Shown here one piece after another: positions 44,249 to 54,683 of a DNA stretch of 64,000 nt. The position numbers and the translations under genes were made by a program. Origin of the DNA: Pseudopedobacter sp037968815 (GTDB lineage: Bacteria > Bacteroidota > Bacteroidia > Sphingobacteriales > Sphingobacteriaceae); NCBI GenBank assembly GCA_037968815.1, contig JBBKWF010000015.1:1-64000 (forward strand). The letters run 5' to 3'. The notes beneath the pieces were generated by a model. The model did not search any database. It had not been told where the DNA came from and was given only the letters and a program-made list of their open reading frames with translations. Position 1 is the stretch's first letter. Each line of letters opens with the position of its first letter.

Positions 44249-45865
44249 TTATTGCCACATGAATTTAGTGGTAATCACTGTATTTTGCATTTTCAGTGTA
44301 GCAAGTTGTAAACCGGTTTTGGAACCACTAACTGCTAAAGTAACTTTGTTATAGCCTTTCTCTAGATTTAGAGATTGTTTGTAAGAAGTTTGTCCATTAA
44401 TATTTGTTAAACTAATTTCTGCACTTTGTTTAACCAGAGAATAAACCCAAACATCAACTGTAGATTTTTCTTTAGAAGCATGGATACTGAAATTCGCTTT
44501 TTCTAAATTTGATTTAGTTTGAATAGGACCATAAAAAGAAGCATCACCGTTATTATCGAACTGTTGTAATTTATAGTAGTTAACTCCTGGGAAAGGGTTT
44601 TCATCAGTAAAAGCGTAAGCAATACTAGCGTCTGAATTTCCTGAAGCATTCACTGATCCAATTTTTTGAAAATCTTTACCATCAAAAGATCTTAAAACAT
44701 CAAAACGTGAGCTGTTTTTCTCTGATACGGTTGTCCAACTTAGTTTGATTGTATTTTGGTTCTCTTTTGCCTCGAATTTCGTTAAGCTTACTGGTAAAAC
44801 ACCACCCGTTGGAGCCATTGTTACTCCTCTAAAAACAGTATTAGCGGCTGCAGTGGCTAATACTGTTCCAGTACCAGATATATTTGCAATCTCGTTTCCT
44901 GCAGTAAAAACATCTGTATAAGTTAATAATTGAGAGTTGGTACTTCCTGGCGTACCTAATGTTGTGTAATATAGTTTGGCACCAGCTGCGCTGATTGTTG
45001 CACTTAAACTTTTTGTACCAAGAGGTACTGAAATAGTACCATAAGCTATCCATGTATCTCCACCGGCATTTGAACGATATTTTCTTATTACTGGAGAACC
45101 ACCGTTGTCATCCAATACATACAATAATGTTCTTGCTGGAGTAGAAGTTGATTTTAACGCAATAACTTGATGAGCGTTCACCGGTGAATCTCCACTAAAA
45201 GCTAAAGTTGAAAGCGTAGTGGAAACAGTAGGTAGGTTAGTCATCGGAATTGACGTGATAGACTCCGGAGCAAATAATTTTACCGATACTACCGGCACTG
45301 CACTTAAGGAAGTTTCTGCAATAGTTAAAACTCTTGGGGCATTTTGATTAACAGAAACCCTGACAGAAGCAGTTGCGGTACCTAAAGCTTTGTACCTTAC
45401 CCCATTTTGGTAACCATTGAAATACACATCAATACCATTAACCACTGCTGATCTTGGTGCACCAATGTCATCTACCACCAGTGTAGATGTGTTCACAGTA
45501 CCTGCGCTATTAACTGTTCCGATTACAAACTGTCCGGAAACTGCAGGGTTGTAACCCATAATCGATAAAACTGACCCATCATTAGAAAGAACGGGATACC
45601 CCTCTGCTTCATATGCGCCACCTGCTGTTAAGCCTAAACCTTCCAAACCATAGTTTGCACCACTGGCAGTTTGAGGGATTGGAGTTGTACTCACAAATAC
45701 TCCTGCCGGCGTATATTGGTCAACAAAAACAGGAACCCTGGTTCCGTTCGCTAATGCATCTGTTCCGTTTCCGTAACGATAGATGGCTAAGTTCCCAGCT
45801 GTAAACTGGGCAAATGAGGCTGATGCAAGCATCATAAAAAGTCCTACTAGTAGTTGTTTTTTCAT
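44249..45865 (-). CDS. Secreted beta-rich protein with T9SS type A-like tail
   Basis: 538 residues with a signal peptide (VGLFMMLASASFAQ). The N-terminal ~345 residues look like a propeller-type repeat (AGNLAIYRYGNGT, GGAYEAEGYPVLSNDG, SIMGYNP). From ~355 follows the LPVSLTKFEAKENQNTIKLSWTT linker and a C-terminal domain (~455-538) of the T9SS type A kind that ends KFMWQ. Function is unknown; it belongs to the T9SS block of the xylan locus (11 bp after the PorP/SprF gene). Confidence 0.7.
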   Translation of the reverse strand: MKKQLLVGLFMMLASASFAQFTAGNLAIYRYGNGTDALANGTRVPVFVDQYTPAGVFVSTTPIPQTASGANYGLEGLGLTAGGAYEAEGYPVLSNDGSVLSIMGYNPAVSGQFVIGTVNSAGTVNTSTLVVDDIGAPRSAVVNGIDVYFNGYQNGVRYKALGTATASVRVSVNQNAPRVLTIAETSLSAVPVVSVKLFAPESITSIPMTNLPTVSTTLSTLAFSGDSPVNAHQVIALKSTSTPARTLLYVLDDNGGSPVIRKYRSNAGGDTWIAYGTISVPLGTKSLSATISAAGAKLYYTTLGTPGSTNSQLLTYTDVFTAGNEIANISGTGTVLATAAANTVFRGVTMAPTGGVLPVSLTKFEAKENQNTIKLSWTTVSEKNSSRFDVLRSFDGKDFQKIGSVNASGNSDASIAYAFTDENPFPGVNYYKLQQFDNNGDASFYGPIQTKSNLEKANFSIHASKEKSTVDVWVYSLVKQSAEISLTNINGQTSYKQSLNLEKGYNKVTLAVSGSKTGLQLATLKMQNTVITTKFMWQ

Positions 45866-45876
45866 TGTATTAATTT

Positions 45877-46785
45877 TTAATTTATATTATTTATTAGTTT
45901 TTTTTTCGAAAGAATAAGATTTAAACCTATCTCAAAATCTCCATTTGAATAACCTTTCATAGCAGAAGTATTGGTGGTATACATTCCCGTAAAAGTGAGT
46001 AAGTTGTTGTACTTTATACCAAACCCAGCTGTTGCACTTTCTGTAGAGTGATACAGTCCATAAATATTAAACTGTTCTTTAAGAGTAAGATTAAGTCCGG
46101 CATCAAAAATATCATCAAAGTCTTTAATACCTCTATAAGCTACTTTAGGTTCGGCTGTCAACTGATCGTTAATGTCAATTTTATAAGCAGTAGCTATTAA
46201 ATAGGTAGCATAATTTATGCCAGTAACCGCATTCGGATCTGTATTCAGGTAGTTTCTTAAGTTGATAACAGCCCCTTGGATGGTTAATTTCCGTCCTCTG
46301 TAAGCCATCCCGAAATCACCATCTAATTCCCCTCCTCTATCCTCAAAACGGGAAATAACAGGATCAAAACTATCGCCTAATAGCTCTCTATTATTGATAT
46401 AAGCATTATTTACACCTAAGGAAAGTCCAAAACTTAAATGATCATTCTCATTAATGGGTAAATGATAAGCGTAAGTGGCCATAATCCTAGCATAATTGAT
46501 TAAACCACTTTTTGAAAAATTAAGGTTTAACCCTAATGCAGTTTTGTTACTAAAGCCATAGTCACCGGTAAATGACTGTGTAACTGGTGCACCGGGCATC
46601 CCATTAAAGTTTTTACGATATACAGCATTAGCACTTAAGCCTTCGTTTGTTCCGGCAAAAGCAGGGTTACCTAAATATTGGTTTTGGTAATACATGCTTC
46701 CCAGCGGGTTAAGCTGTGCAGAAACTTGTTCACCAAGCGTCAAGCATATAATAAATACAGATAAATAGTTAATTATTTTTTTCAT
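45877..46785 (-). CDS. PorP/SprF-family T9SS membrane protein
   Basis: 302 residues from the ATG at 46785 (the longer frame starts with GTG). Signal peptide, then the family hallmark QYLGNPAFAGTNEGLSANAVYRKNF near 34-58, FTGDYGF, and barrel strands to the C-terminus. PorP/SprF proteins serve as outer-membrane partners for T9SS type B cargo; its partner is most likely the 1041-residue type B protein encoded 16 bp upstream. Confidence 0.9.
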   Translation of the reverse strand: MKKIINYLSVFIICLTLGEQVSAQLNPLGSMYYQNQYLGNPAFAGTNEGLSANAVYRKNFNGMPGAPVTQSFTGDYGFSNKTALGLNLNFSKSGLINYARIMATYAYHLPINENDHLSFGLSLGVNNAYINNRELLGDSFDPVISRFEDRGGELDGDFGMAYRGRKLTIQGAVINLRNYLNTDPNAVTGINYATYLIATAYKIDINDQLTAEPKVAYRGIKDFDDIFDAGLNLTLKEQFNIYGLYHSTESATAGFGIKYNNLLTFTGMYTTNTSAMKGYSNGDFEIGLNLILSKKKLINNIN

Positions 46786-46801
46786 TCTAATCACTTATAA
46801 A

Positions 46802-49800
46802 TTAATTATTTAACATGGTAATAAATCCTTTTTTCTTAGGCTCTCCAGGCCCAAAATCAATGATATAGAAATAAGTATCTTCTATTAAAGAAGCACCTGC
46901 TATACGTCCGTCCCATTCATTGTTATACCCTGTTTTAGTGTATATCACTCGTCCACTTTTATCAAAAACTTTAACCACATTATTAGGATACAGGTCTATG
47001 TTTTCTATTTTCCAATAATCGTTGATTCCATCCCCGTTAGGTGACAAAATATTAGCTGCTTGGACCAAATCATAGTTAGTTGTAATGGTTAAAAGATAAT
47101 CTTGTACCGTACTGCAACCGCCAGTGTTAGTTACTGTCACTTTATATGTTGTACTTTCTGATGGTCTTACGGTAATCTCTGCTGTATTTGCGTCACCTAC
47201 AATCCCTGAGCCTTCCCATTGATAAGTAGCCCCACCAGAAGCGGTTAATCTTACCAAAACACCTTTATCAACTGTATTTCCTTTATCAGAGTTAATAGCT
47301 ACAGTTGGGAAACCGTTGATTGTTAAACCGAAGCTTTCAGTATAAGTATTTACTCCTCCATTTGCTGTACCTCCGTTATCTTGTAAAACCAAACTGATAT
47401 TAATAGTTTCTGCAATCGCTGTTGGTGATAGCATATACTTTATTTCTCCGTTTCCATTTGCTAAAACAGTAACTGATAATGAAGCAAAAGCAGATGGTTT
47501 ATTGGAAGAGATACTTGCTGTCACATTTTGACTTGTCTCTGGTCCTGGGCTGATTCCAGTAAGGTTGATTATATTTTCTTCGCTACCTAAACAAGTGTTT
47601 TTTGCACCAATTATTGTAATACTAGGAGCTTCGTTAACATCTTTAATGCTAATCGTAAAAGTATTTTCAAAACCAAAATTTGATTGTGAATTGGCTTTTA
47701 CTCTAACGGAGTAATTTTCTTGTTGTTCAAAATTGAGCAATTCTTTTACCTGTAATTGGTCTCCAACAATTTGAAACTTATCATTATCCACGTCTCCATT
47801 TCCGGCTATTAAACTGTAGGTGGCAATTGTTGAAACATCAGGGCTGGAGATTAAAAATAAACCAGCTACAGTCCCTATAGCTTTGTTTTCGAAAAGATCT
47901 ACAGGGCTAAAGCTTAATGAAGTAATTATACCCGCTCCTGCTTTTAAAGAAGCAATGTTGGTATAAAAAGTAAAATCTGAATTGATGTTTGCCCTAACAC
48001 GATAATAATAAACTAAACCTGCGGTAACTGTGTTGTCAGAATAGTTAATCACATTACTTGCAACGCTAGCTAAAAAATTAAAAGTCACACCATCAGTTGA
48101 TCGCTCAATCTCGAAATTAGTTTCATTATTGGTATTGTCTTTCCAAGTTAATTTAATAGTGCTCAAGTCTAAGACCTCTGCACTTAATAGCGATGGCGAA
48201 TTAGCTCTTTTCCTAAGCGATTCTATGTAATCTATATTGTTTTGGCCGAAACCAACTCCCCAACCTAAGTCACTACCAGCAGTGGTAGAAATTCCTTTGG
48301 CTCCTTTATAATCAGAAACATCTTGATCAGGATTAGATGGGTACTGGAATGAGTTTGTACCAGATGTACCAGTAGCATATAAAACAGGAACCCCCGCAGC
48401 AATTAAATCTAAATATGCTGTTGAAGTATTACTATTACCATAAGCTAAAGCATGTATGGCATTTTTAACGCCTCTTCCATTCGTTACATCCGGATCGTTT
48501 TTCTTAATAATTACAATATCATTGGCACTCACATTAAAGTATTGACCACCTGGATTTTCTTGTAGTGCGGTAAAGTAAGTACTTCCAGAACTACTATTTG
48601 GTAACACAAAATCAAGTTTAAAATCAGAAGGGTCTGTATCTTGAATATAAGTTGCACTTGCTGAAGACGGTCTGCCTAAAACAATGGTAGTCCCTGATCT
48701 TATATCTTTCCAGAAATCTAAATTGTTAAATTGATACCTCCCGCCTGCATCTTTATTCGCATCCGGAAGCGAAATATCTTTAACAATTAAACCTCTCATG
48801 TCTAAGTGATCTTCAATCACCAATAGCTCTATAGCATCAGAGTAACCTTCAAAAACGGATGTAGCATTAAATATTTTATTAACTACAACAGAGGGCGGTG
48901 TAATGGATGAAGTAGAAAAAACATTAGTATAACCTGAGTTACCAGAAGGATTAAGCGCCCTTACTCTATAATAAGTGGTAGTAGATTGTGTGATACCGGT
49001 TGCTGTATAGCTATTTATATTTGCAGTTACTGTGGCAAGAGATGTAAACGCTATTCCGTCGGTAGATTTTTCAATCTCGAAACCTGTTTCATTATTTGAA
49101 TTATCCGCCCAATTTAAAGTGATACTACTTGCATTAGGATAAAAACCTACCAAAGCAGTTGGAGCATCAATGTAATAAAGCGTTCTTAAAGAGGCTATAT
49201 AATTAATATTAGGTTGCCCTAAGCCTGTTCCCCACCCTAAATTTGTTGCCGTATTAGCTGATGTTGCTTTTGTGCCCGAATAATCAGAAACATTTTGATC
49301 AGGATTTAAAGGGTATTGATAATAACCTGTCCCTGTTGTTCCTGAAGCATAAAGAATAGGCACCCCTGCCGTTTGTAAATCTGTGAACTGACTACTTGTA
49401 TTACTTGTTCCTATTGCAAAAGCATGAATAACTTGATTAATACCAAGACCGTTTGCAGTACCGTCATCCCTCTTAATCATCACAATTTCGTTGGATGTGA
49501 TGTTAAAAAGTTCGCCACCAGGATTGCCTTGCAACACGGTAAAATAGTCCCCTCCTACCGTGAAAGTTGGCAATACAAGGTCTAACTTATAATTTGAGGC
49601 ATCCAAATCTTGGACGTAAGCAGCCGAAGCATCTACTGGTCTTCTTAAAACTATAGAAGTACCCGAACGCATATCTTTCCAAAAATCAATATTGTTAAAT
49701 TTATACTTTCCACCAGCATCATTATTACTCGCGTTATTTAGCGTAAGGTCTTTTAATATTAAGCCTCGCATATCTAAATGATCTTCTATTACTATTAGTT

Positions 49801-49927
49801 CTATAGCATCAGAAAAGCCCTCGAAACTATCTGTAGCATTGTGCACTTTATTGATCACCACGCTTTGTGCCCAAGCTACAGCTCCCCATAAAAAAGTGAA
49901 TGCAAAAGCTAGATATATTTTTTTCAT
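46802..49927 (-). CDS. T9SS type B surface protein with duplicated lamin-tail-like modules
   Basis: 1041 residues. Signal peptide at 1-21. Two ~320-residue modules, 22-341 and 346-662 (offset about 324), share long stretches such as IELxVIEDHLDMRGL, NPDQ.VSDY and, after it, an FnIII-like ITLNWADNSNNET. The first part of each module resembles a lamin-tail domain (inference from the pattern IEL...L.GL.L.D...F.....SG..IVL). A cadherin-like region (~672-775), a beta-rich region and a PKD-like domain (~870-945) follow. The C-terminus (NILSPNGDGINDYWKIENI) is the gliding-motility-associated type B sorting domain. No catalytic motif seen. Confidence 0.85.
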   Translation of the reverse strand: MKKIYLAFAFTFLWGAVAWAQSVVINKVHNATDSFEGFSDAIELIVIEDHLDMRGLILKDLTLNNASNNDAGGKYKFNNIDFWKDMRSGTSIVLRRPVDASAAYVQDLDASNYKLDLVLPTFTVGGDYFTVLQGNPGGELFNITSNEIVMIKRDDGTANGLGINQVIHAFAIGTSNTSSQFTDLQTAGVPILYASGTTGTGYYQYPLNPDQNVSDYSGTKATSANTATNLGWGTGLGQPNINYIASLRTLYYIDAPTALVGFYPNASSITLNWADNSNNETGFEIEKSTDGIAFTSLATVTANINSYTATGITQSTTTYYRVRALNPSGNSGYTNVFSTSSITPPSVVVNKIFNATSVFEGYSDAIELLVIEDHLDMRGLIVKDISLPDANKDAGGRYQFNNLDFWKDIRSGTTIVLGRPSSASATYIQDTDPSDFKLDFVLPNSSSGSTYFTALQENPGGQYFNVSANDIVIIKKNDPDVTNGRGVKNAIHALAYGNSNTSTAYLDLIAAGVPVLYATGTSGTNSFQYPSNPDQDVSDYKGAKGISTTAGSDLGWGVGFGQNNIDYIESLRKRANSPSLLSAEVLDLSTIKLTWKDNTNNETNFEIERSTDGVTFNFLASVASNVINYSDNTVTAGLVYYYRVRANINSDFTFYTNIASLKAGAGIITSLSFSPVDLFENKAIGTVAGLFLISSPDVSTIATYSLIAGNGDVDNDKFQIVGDQLQVKELLNFEQQENYSVRVKANSQSNFGFENTFTISIKDVNEAPSITIIGAKNTCLGSEENIINLTGISPGPETSQNVTASISSNKPSAFASLSVTVLANGNGEIKYMLSPTAIAETINISLVLQDNGGTANGGVNTYTESFGLTINGFPTVAINSDKGNTVDKGVLVRLTASGGATYQWEGSGIVGDANTAEITVRPSESTTYKVTVTNTGGCSTVQDYLLTITTNYDLVQAANILSPNGDGINDYWKIENIDLYPNNVVKVFDKSGRVIYTKTGYNNEWDGRIAGASLIEDTYFYIIDFGPGEPKKKGFITMLNN

Positions 49928-49974
49928 TTTACTGATTATTAAGTCTCTAAGTGTATTTAAATTAAATAGAACTA

Positions 49975-51051
49975 TTATTTAACTCCATCTAAAATTCCTT
50001 GATAAGCTGCTTTACGCTGATAATTATCATCAAATGGCAAAGGCCAATCCGGACGATTATACTCCCCTCTTATCCAAGAATCTGAATCGCCAACGTTCCA
50101 AGTAGTAATACCAAATTGTTGTGCTTTTGGAATGGCGTTATAGGTTTTAACAATAAACTCATACTTTGCTTTCTGCTGTGCGGCTAAGCCCGCTGAAAAA
50201 GTCAAATCCTGAATGTTATCTGGATTCATAGAGATATCTAACTCAGCGATATGAACCTTTAAACCTGTTGCTGCGGCTGTATTTATAGCTGCGGCTAAAT
50301 TCGCATCCGATTGGCTATAACGAGTATGCATTTGTATACCTACGCCATGTATTGGAATGCCTTTGTTCTTCAACTCATTTACTAAATTAATGATGGCTGT
50401 TCTTTTGGTTGGACCAAATTCGTGTCCATAGTCATTGTAAAACAATAACGCATCTGGATCTGCTTCATGAGCATAAATAAAGCTTTTAGAAATATAGTCT
50501 TTACCAAGTTTTTGTAACCAAATACAATCTCTTAAAGTCCCATCTTCTGCCACTGCCTCATTAACAACATCCCATGATGCTATTTTACCTTTATACCTAG
50601 AAACTACCGTTTTCACATGATTTTTCAATAGCAAATCCCAAGCAGCTTCATCTCCTTGATAGTTTAAAACCCAGTTTGGAGGGTTCTTATACCAAATTAA
50701 AGTATGCCCATGAATACGCATGTTATTTTCTTGAGCAAAATTCACCAAGTAATCTGCCTCAGTAAATGTGTAAGTGTTTTCTGCAGGATGTAACTGTGTA
50801 AACTTCATGATGTTTTCTGAAGTCAAACTGTTAAATTCTTTAATAATTAAATCCTTATACGCTGTTCTGTTTTTGATTAAATTATTGTTTACAGCAGCAC
50901 CAAAAGGGAATGGCAACGCTTGCTTTAAAGTTACATCCTCGTCAATAGGTATCACCAAATTTGGTGCAGGAAAAACAGGGTCTTCTTGTCCTTTTATGCA
51001 TCCAGTTGTGGCTATTACTACAATCCCTATCATTAACCAGTTCTTTTTCAT
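49975..51051 (-). CDS. GH10 endo-beta-xylanase, lipoprotein (2)
   Basis: 358 residues with lipobox (VIATTGC, Cys18). Catalytic Glu165 (WDVVNEA) and Glu270 (HIAELDIS) are present, as are NDYGHE and QMHTRY. In the conserved WHxQ box the His is Tyr121 and the Gln Asn123 (IWYKNPPNW), a change at the -1 subsite that may alter activity or specificity. It differs clearly from the other GH10 in the locus, so they are not recent duplicates. Confidence 0.9.
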   Translation of the reverse strand: MKKNWLMIGIVVIATTGCIKGQEDPVFPAPNLVIPIDEDVTLKQALPFPFGAAVNNNLIKNRTAYKDLIIKEFNSLTSENIMKFTQLHPAENTYTFTEADYLVNFAQENNMRIHGHTLIWYKNPPNWVLNYQGDEAAWDLLLKNHVKTVVSRYKGKIASWDVVNEAVAEDGTLRDCIWLQKLGKDYISKSFIYAHEADPDALLFYNDYGHEFGPTKRTAIINLVNELKNKGIPIHGVGIQMHTRYSQSDANLAAAINTAAATGLKVHIAELDISMNPDNIQDLTFSAGLAAQQKAKYEFIVKTYNAIPKAQQFGITTWNVGDSDSWIRGEYNRPDWPLPFDDNYQRKAAYQGILDGVK

Positions 51052-51086
51052 AAATTATTTTTTAATAATTATATATCTTCTTTAGC

Positions 51087-52910
51087 CTACTTAAATTTCT
51101 GAGCTACTTCTTTGTAAAAATCTCTAAGCACAAAAAATGCTTTTTTCTTTTTACCTTCTTCAGAAATCAAACCCTTCCTATTCCAAAAATCCTGATAACC
51201 CGGATGCTGTCTTCTAGGTGATTTAAAATCAGTAAGAATCCATGGTGTCATCCCTCTTAAACCACTTATGGTATTCATAAAAGGAATTTGATATTTGTAA
51301 AGAGATTCTTGATACTCCTCAGACCATCTGGTTTCATCGTCAGCATGGAAACCAGCCAAAGCACTGCCTCCAACCTCGGTGATTACCACTGGTTTATTAT
51401 ATTTTATATTGAAATGATATTTAGGTAATTCTTTAGGCATAGCCCAATACCAACCTCCGTATTGATTAAAACTTACCAAGTCTAACTTCTCTCCCAGAGG
51501 ATCATCAACCACTACTTCGAAACCATTTCTATGAACTTCTAAGGCTGCACTTACTAAGCGAGTATTATCTAACTCTCTAACTTTTAATGCCAACTTGCTC
51601 ATAAAATTAAACCTTGCATCACTTAGTGGAGTTTCGTTTCCGATAGACCAAATAATAACACTCGAACGGTTTTTATCTCTTTCTATTAAATCTGTCAACT
51701 GTTTCTCTGCATTTTTGTAAGTAGCTAAGTTTTCCCATGATATGGTCCAATAAACAGGAACTTCTGCCCATACCAGCATACCCATTTCATCTGCCAACCT
51801 TAACATTTCTTCGCTATGTGGGTAATGTGCTAAACGGACGTAGTTACAACCTAATTCTTTAGCCCAATTCAGCATCATGCGCATATCACCTTGAGAACGT
51901 AATCTTCCTGGAATCAGCGGGTTTTCATCATGCAGTGAAATTCCTCTCAAAAAAACTGACTTTCCGTTTAATAGAATATCTTGCCCGCTAGTTGCTATAG
52001 TTCTGAATCCGATATGATCAACAACTTTATCTGTTTCAGAAATCACCTCTACAGTATATAGCTTAGGATTTTCTGGCGACCATAAAGAAAGTTTTTTTGC
52101 TTTAAAACTAAACGTTGCTAAACCCTCAGCATCAGTTTTAGCAGTAGTTTTAATTCCTGCTTCTGGGATATTGATGGTTATATTTTGATTTTTTTGACTC
52201 CCATCTAATCTCACAAAACCTTCAATAAGATTTAAGTTTCCTTTAGCTAATTGAATTTTATAATCTGATATATGTGTTTCAGGAACTTCTGCAAGTAAAA
52301 CATCTCTGGTGATACCTCCGTAATTCCACCAATCTGTATTTACAGTAGGTATTTCATCTTGTTTTCTGGTATTATCTGCTTTTACCACCACAAAATTTTC
52401 TCCTGCTTTTAATTGGTTGGTAACATCAAATTGAAAAGGAGTAAATCCGCCTTTATGCACACCTAATTTTTTACCGTTCAAGTAAACATGCGCTTCATAA
52501 TTTACTGCTCCAAAATATAAAACATACTTTTTACCAGCCTTTGGTTCAGCGTTAAATTTTTGTCGAAACCAAATGGTTCCTTCATAAAATTCTAATTTCT
52601 CAACTTGTGAATTCCAATCGCCGGGAATAGCCACTGTTGGCGATAAATCAAAATTATACTCAATCAACTCTGTTTTATTTACTTGTTTACGATCATCGTA
52701 AAAACCGCCTTTACCCGTTTTACTTTGGTCAAATGGTTCATGACGGTAATCATAATAACCCATTTCATAAGGATCTATAATATAATTCCATCGGCCGTTA
52801 AGGCTAATATGATCTCTGCCATAAATATTTTGCAGTTGACTTTCTTGCGCTATAAGCAACTGACCTGTAAGTATTAATATGAAAAATGTAATTATTCTAA
52901 TTGTCTTCAT
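51087..52910 (-). CDS. GH2 beta-glycosidase (beta-glucuronidase-like), secreted
   Basis: 607 residues with a signal peptide (ILILTGQLLIAQ). Jelly-roll N-domain (~35-210), Ig-like domain (~212-305) and TIM barrel from ~308. Acid/base Glu426 (WSIGNETP), nucleophile Glu512 (VITEVGGSA); FLRGISLHDENP and RLAHYPHSEEMLRLADE are GH2 marks. The barrel is closest in pattern to beta-glucuronidases and related small GH2 enzymes. In a xylan locus it could remove glucuronic acid, galactose or another side sugar; the sugar cannot be told from sequence alone. Confidence 0.85.
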   Translation of the reverse strand: MKTIRIITFFILILTGQLLIAQESQLQNIYGRDHISLNGRWNYIIDPYEMGYYDYRHEPFDQSKTGKGGFYDDRKQVNKTELIEYNFDLSPTVAIPGDWNSQVEKLEFYEGTIWFRQKFNAEPKAGKKYVLYFGAVNYEAHVYLNGKKLGVHKGGFTPFQFDVTNQLKAGENFVVVKADNTRKQDEIPTVNTDWWNYGGITRDVLLAEVPETHISDYKIQLAKGNLNLIEGFVRLDGSQKNQNITINIPEAGIKTTAKTDAEGLATFSFKAKKLSLWSPENPKLYTVEVISETDKVVDHIGFRTIATSGQDILLNGKSVFLRGISLHDENPLIPGRLRSQGDMRMMLNWAKELGCNYVRLAHYPHSEEMLRLADEMGMLVWAEVPVYWTISWENLATYKNAEKQLTDLIERDKNRSSVIIWSIGNETPLSDARFNFMSKLALKVRELDNTRLVSAALEVHRNGFEVVVDDPLGEKLDLVSFNQYGGWYWAMPKELPKYHFNIKYNKPVVITEVGGSALAGFHADDETRWSEEYQESLYKYQIPFMNTISGLRGMTPWILTDFKSPRRQHPGYQDFWNRKGLISEEGKKKKAFFVLRDFYKEVAQKFK

Positions 52911-52920
52911 TTCTAATAAT

Positions 52921-54666
52921 CTAGTAGCCTGTATTTTGTATTAATGCTGGTTGTCTGTTAATGGTGTTTTGAGAAAATGGGTATAGGTAATTTTTAGGTT
53001 CAAAAACTCTATTCTCCACGACGAAAGTATTGTATGCAAAAGCGCCACTTCCATCTTTTAAAATTCGCATACCTGTAATTGGTTTGTTTAAAACGGTTTC
53101 TCCAAGTTTCCATCGGCGTATGTCAAAGAAACGATGACCTTCAAAACATAGCTCAACCTGTCTTTCATGCTGAATTCTTGCTCTTAAAGCGTCTTTAGTT
53201 GGCGCTACATATCCATTTCCGCTTGCATTTGTTGTTTGCAATGCTGGCATATTTACACCACTTCTCGCTCTTACTTCATTCACACTTTTTAGAACCTCTG
53301 TTAAAGCAGCAGTTCCTTGCGCTTCATTTAAAGCTTCAGCGTAATTCAGTAAAATCTCTGCATATCTGGATACTACCCAAGGTCTTCTTGCCAACGTATT
53401 CGAAGTTTGGTTCCAGCTTGCCGCTTCACTTAAAAACTTACGCATATAATAACCTGTTTTAGTAGCGTTTACGTTCTTATTCAAACCATCTAAGCCTCCA
53501 ATAAAAGTTTCTACATTTCTCCCTTTAAAAGACCTACCATTATAATTAATTGTGACCGCAAAACGAGGGTCTCGGTTGGTATATGGATTTGTTGGACTAT
53601 AAAGGGTATTGCTTGGATCGGTTACCAGTTTACCATTGGTTGTTTCAAAAGCATCAACCATTTCTTGGGTAGGATTTGTTCTCCCCCTTGCGCCATCATA
53701 ACCAATTGGGGCATTATCTTGTTCAATATCATTTCGGTTTTGAGCCAAAGTGGCAAAAATCACCTCGTTGTTATAAGGTGCTGCACCATAGTTGAAAATG
53801 TTATAATAACTAGAAAGTATGCTATGTTTTTTAAGGTCAATTAACGCTTTTGCTTCATCTGCAGCTTGTTGCCAACTAATGTTACTTTCTGTAGCAAACA
53901 ATGGGCTAGCTGCGTATAGCGTCATTCTACTTTTTAATGCCATAGCGGCGGTTTTGGTAGCTCTACCTTTGTCTCCACTTCTCCATGCAAATCTAGATTC
54001 AGTTGAGCTTTCACCTGTCCATAATGGAAGCGTGGTATTTATTGCACTATCACAATCCAATAAAATCTGATCTACACATTCTTTATAGCTGTTTTTTGGA
54101 AGATTCAAATCCTCTTCTCTATTAAATACTCGGGTAGCTAAAGTAACTGCACCATATCTTTTAACCAGCTCAAAATGAAATAATGCTCTTAAAAAGAAAG
54201 CCTGTCCTTTTAACCTGCCTTTGTCTTCGGCTAAAGTCAAACCATCAGTTGGTATTACTTTACTTTTATCAAGGTTCTCCATAAAAAGGTTAACTTTTCT
54301 TAAACCTTCATAAAGACTATTGTACTGATCATCCACTACTCTTTGTGAACCCCAAGTCCCGTTATTAAAGATACTTAGCGTGGTATTCACACCAGAGTTA
54401 ACCGCTTCATCAGCACCAGAAGCTAACATCCCGCCGTTTCCATCAATACTATAACCTTCTGGAATAGAGAAATAAGCATTATTTAAAACGCCTCTTGTAT
54501 AGGCATCATTTTCCCAAACCTGATCGGGATGTATGGAACCATCTGTGATGGAACCATCTTGTAAATAATCATCTTTACAAGCATTTATGGTAAATAACAA
54601 TGTTAATACTGCTACTGAAAACACTGCTTTCTGAAAACCGAAATTTAAATTTTTATATATTTTCAT
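52921..54666 (-). CDS. SusD-family glycan-binding lipoprotein (2)
   Basis: 581 residues with lipobox (INACKDDYLQDG). TPR-like helices and the SusD C-terminal block (EILLNYAEALNEAQG; RHERQVELCFEGHRFFDIRRW) are clear. It forms the lid of the outer-membrane transporter with the upstream SusC, spaced 17 bp. Second SusD of the tandem; it differs strongly from the first. Confidence 0.93.
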   Translation of the reverse strand: MKIYKNLNFGFQKAVFSVAVLTLLFTINACKDDYLQDGSITDGSIHPDQVWENDAYTRGVLNNAYFSIPEGYSIDGNGGMLASGADEAVNSGVNTTLSIFNNGTWGSQRVVDDQYNSLYEGLRKVNLFMENLDKSKVIPTDGLTLAEDKGRLKGQAFFLRALFHFELVKRYGAVTLATRVFNREEDLNLPKNSYKECVDQILLDCDSAINTTLPLWTGESSTESRFAWRSGDKGRATKTAAMALKSRMTLYAASPLFATESNISWQQAADEAKALIDLKKHSILSSYYNIFNYGAAPYNNEVIFATLAQNRNDIEQDNAPIGYDGARGRTNPTQEMVDAFETTNGKLVTDPSNTLYSPTNPYTNRDPRFAVTINYNGRSFKGRNVETFIGGLDGLNKNVNATKTGYYMRKFLSEAASWNQTSNTLARRPWVVSRYAEILLNYAEALNEAQGTAALTEVLKSVNEVRARSGVNMPALQTTNASGNGYVAPTKDALRARIQHERQVELCFEGHRFFDIRRWKLGETVLNKPITGMRILKDGSGAFAYNTFVVENRVFEPKNYLYPFSQNTINRQPALIQNTGY

Positions 54667-54683
54667 AACGCTAATTGCTGTGT

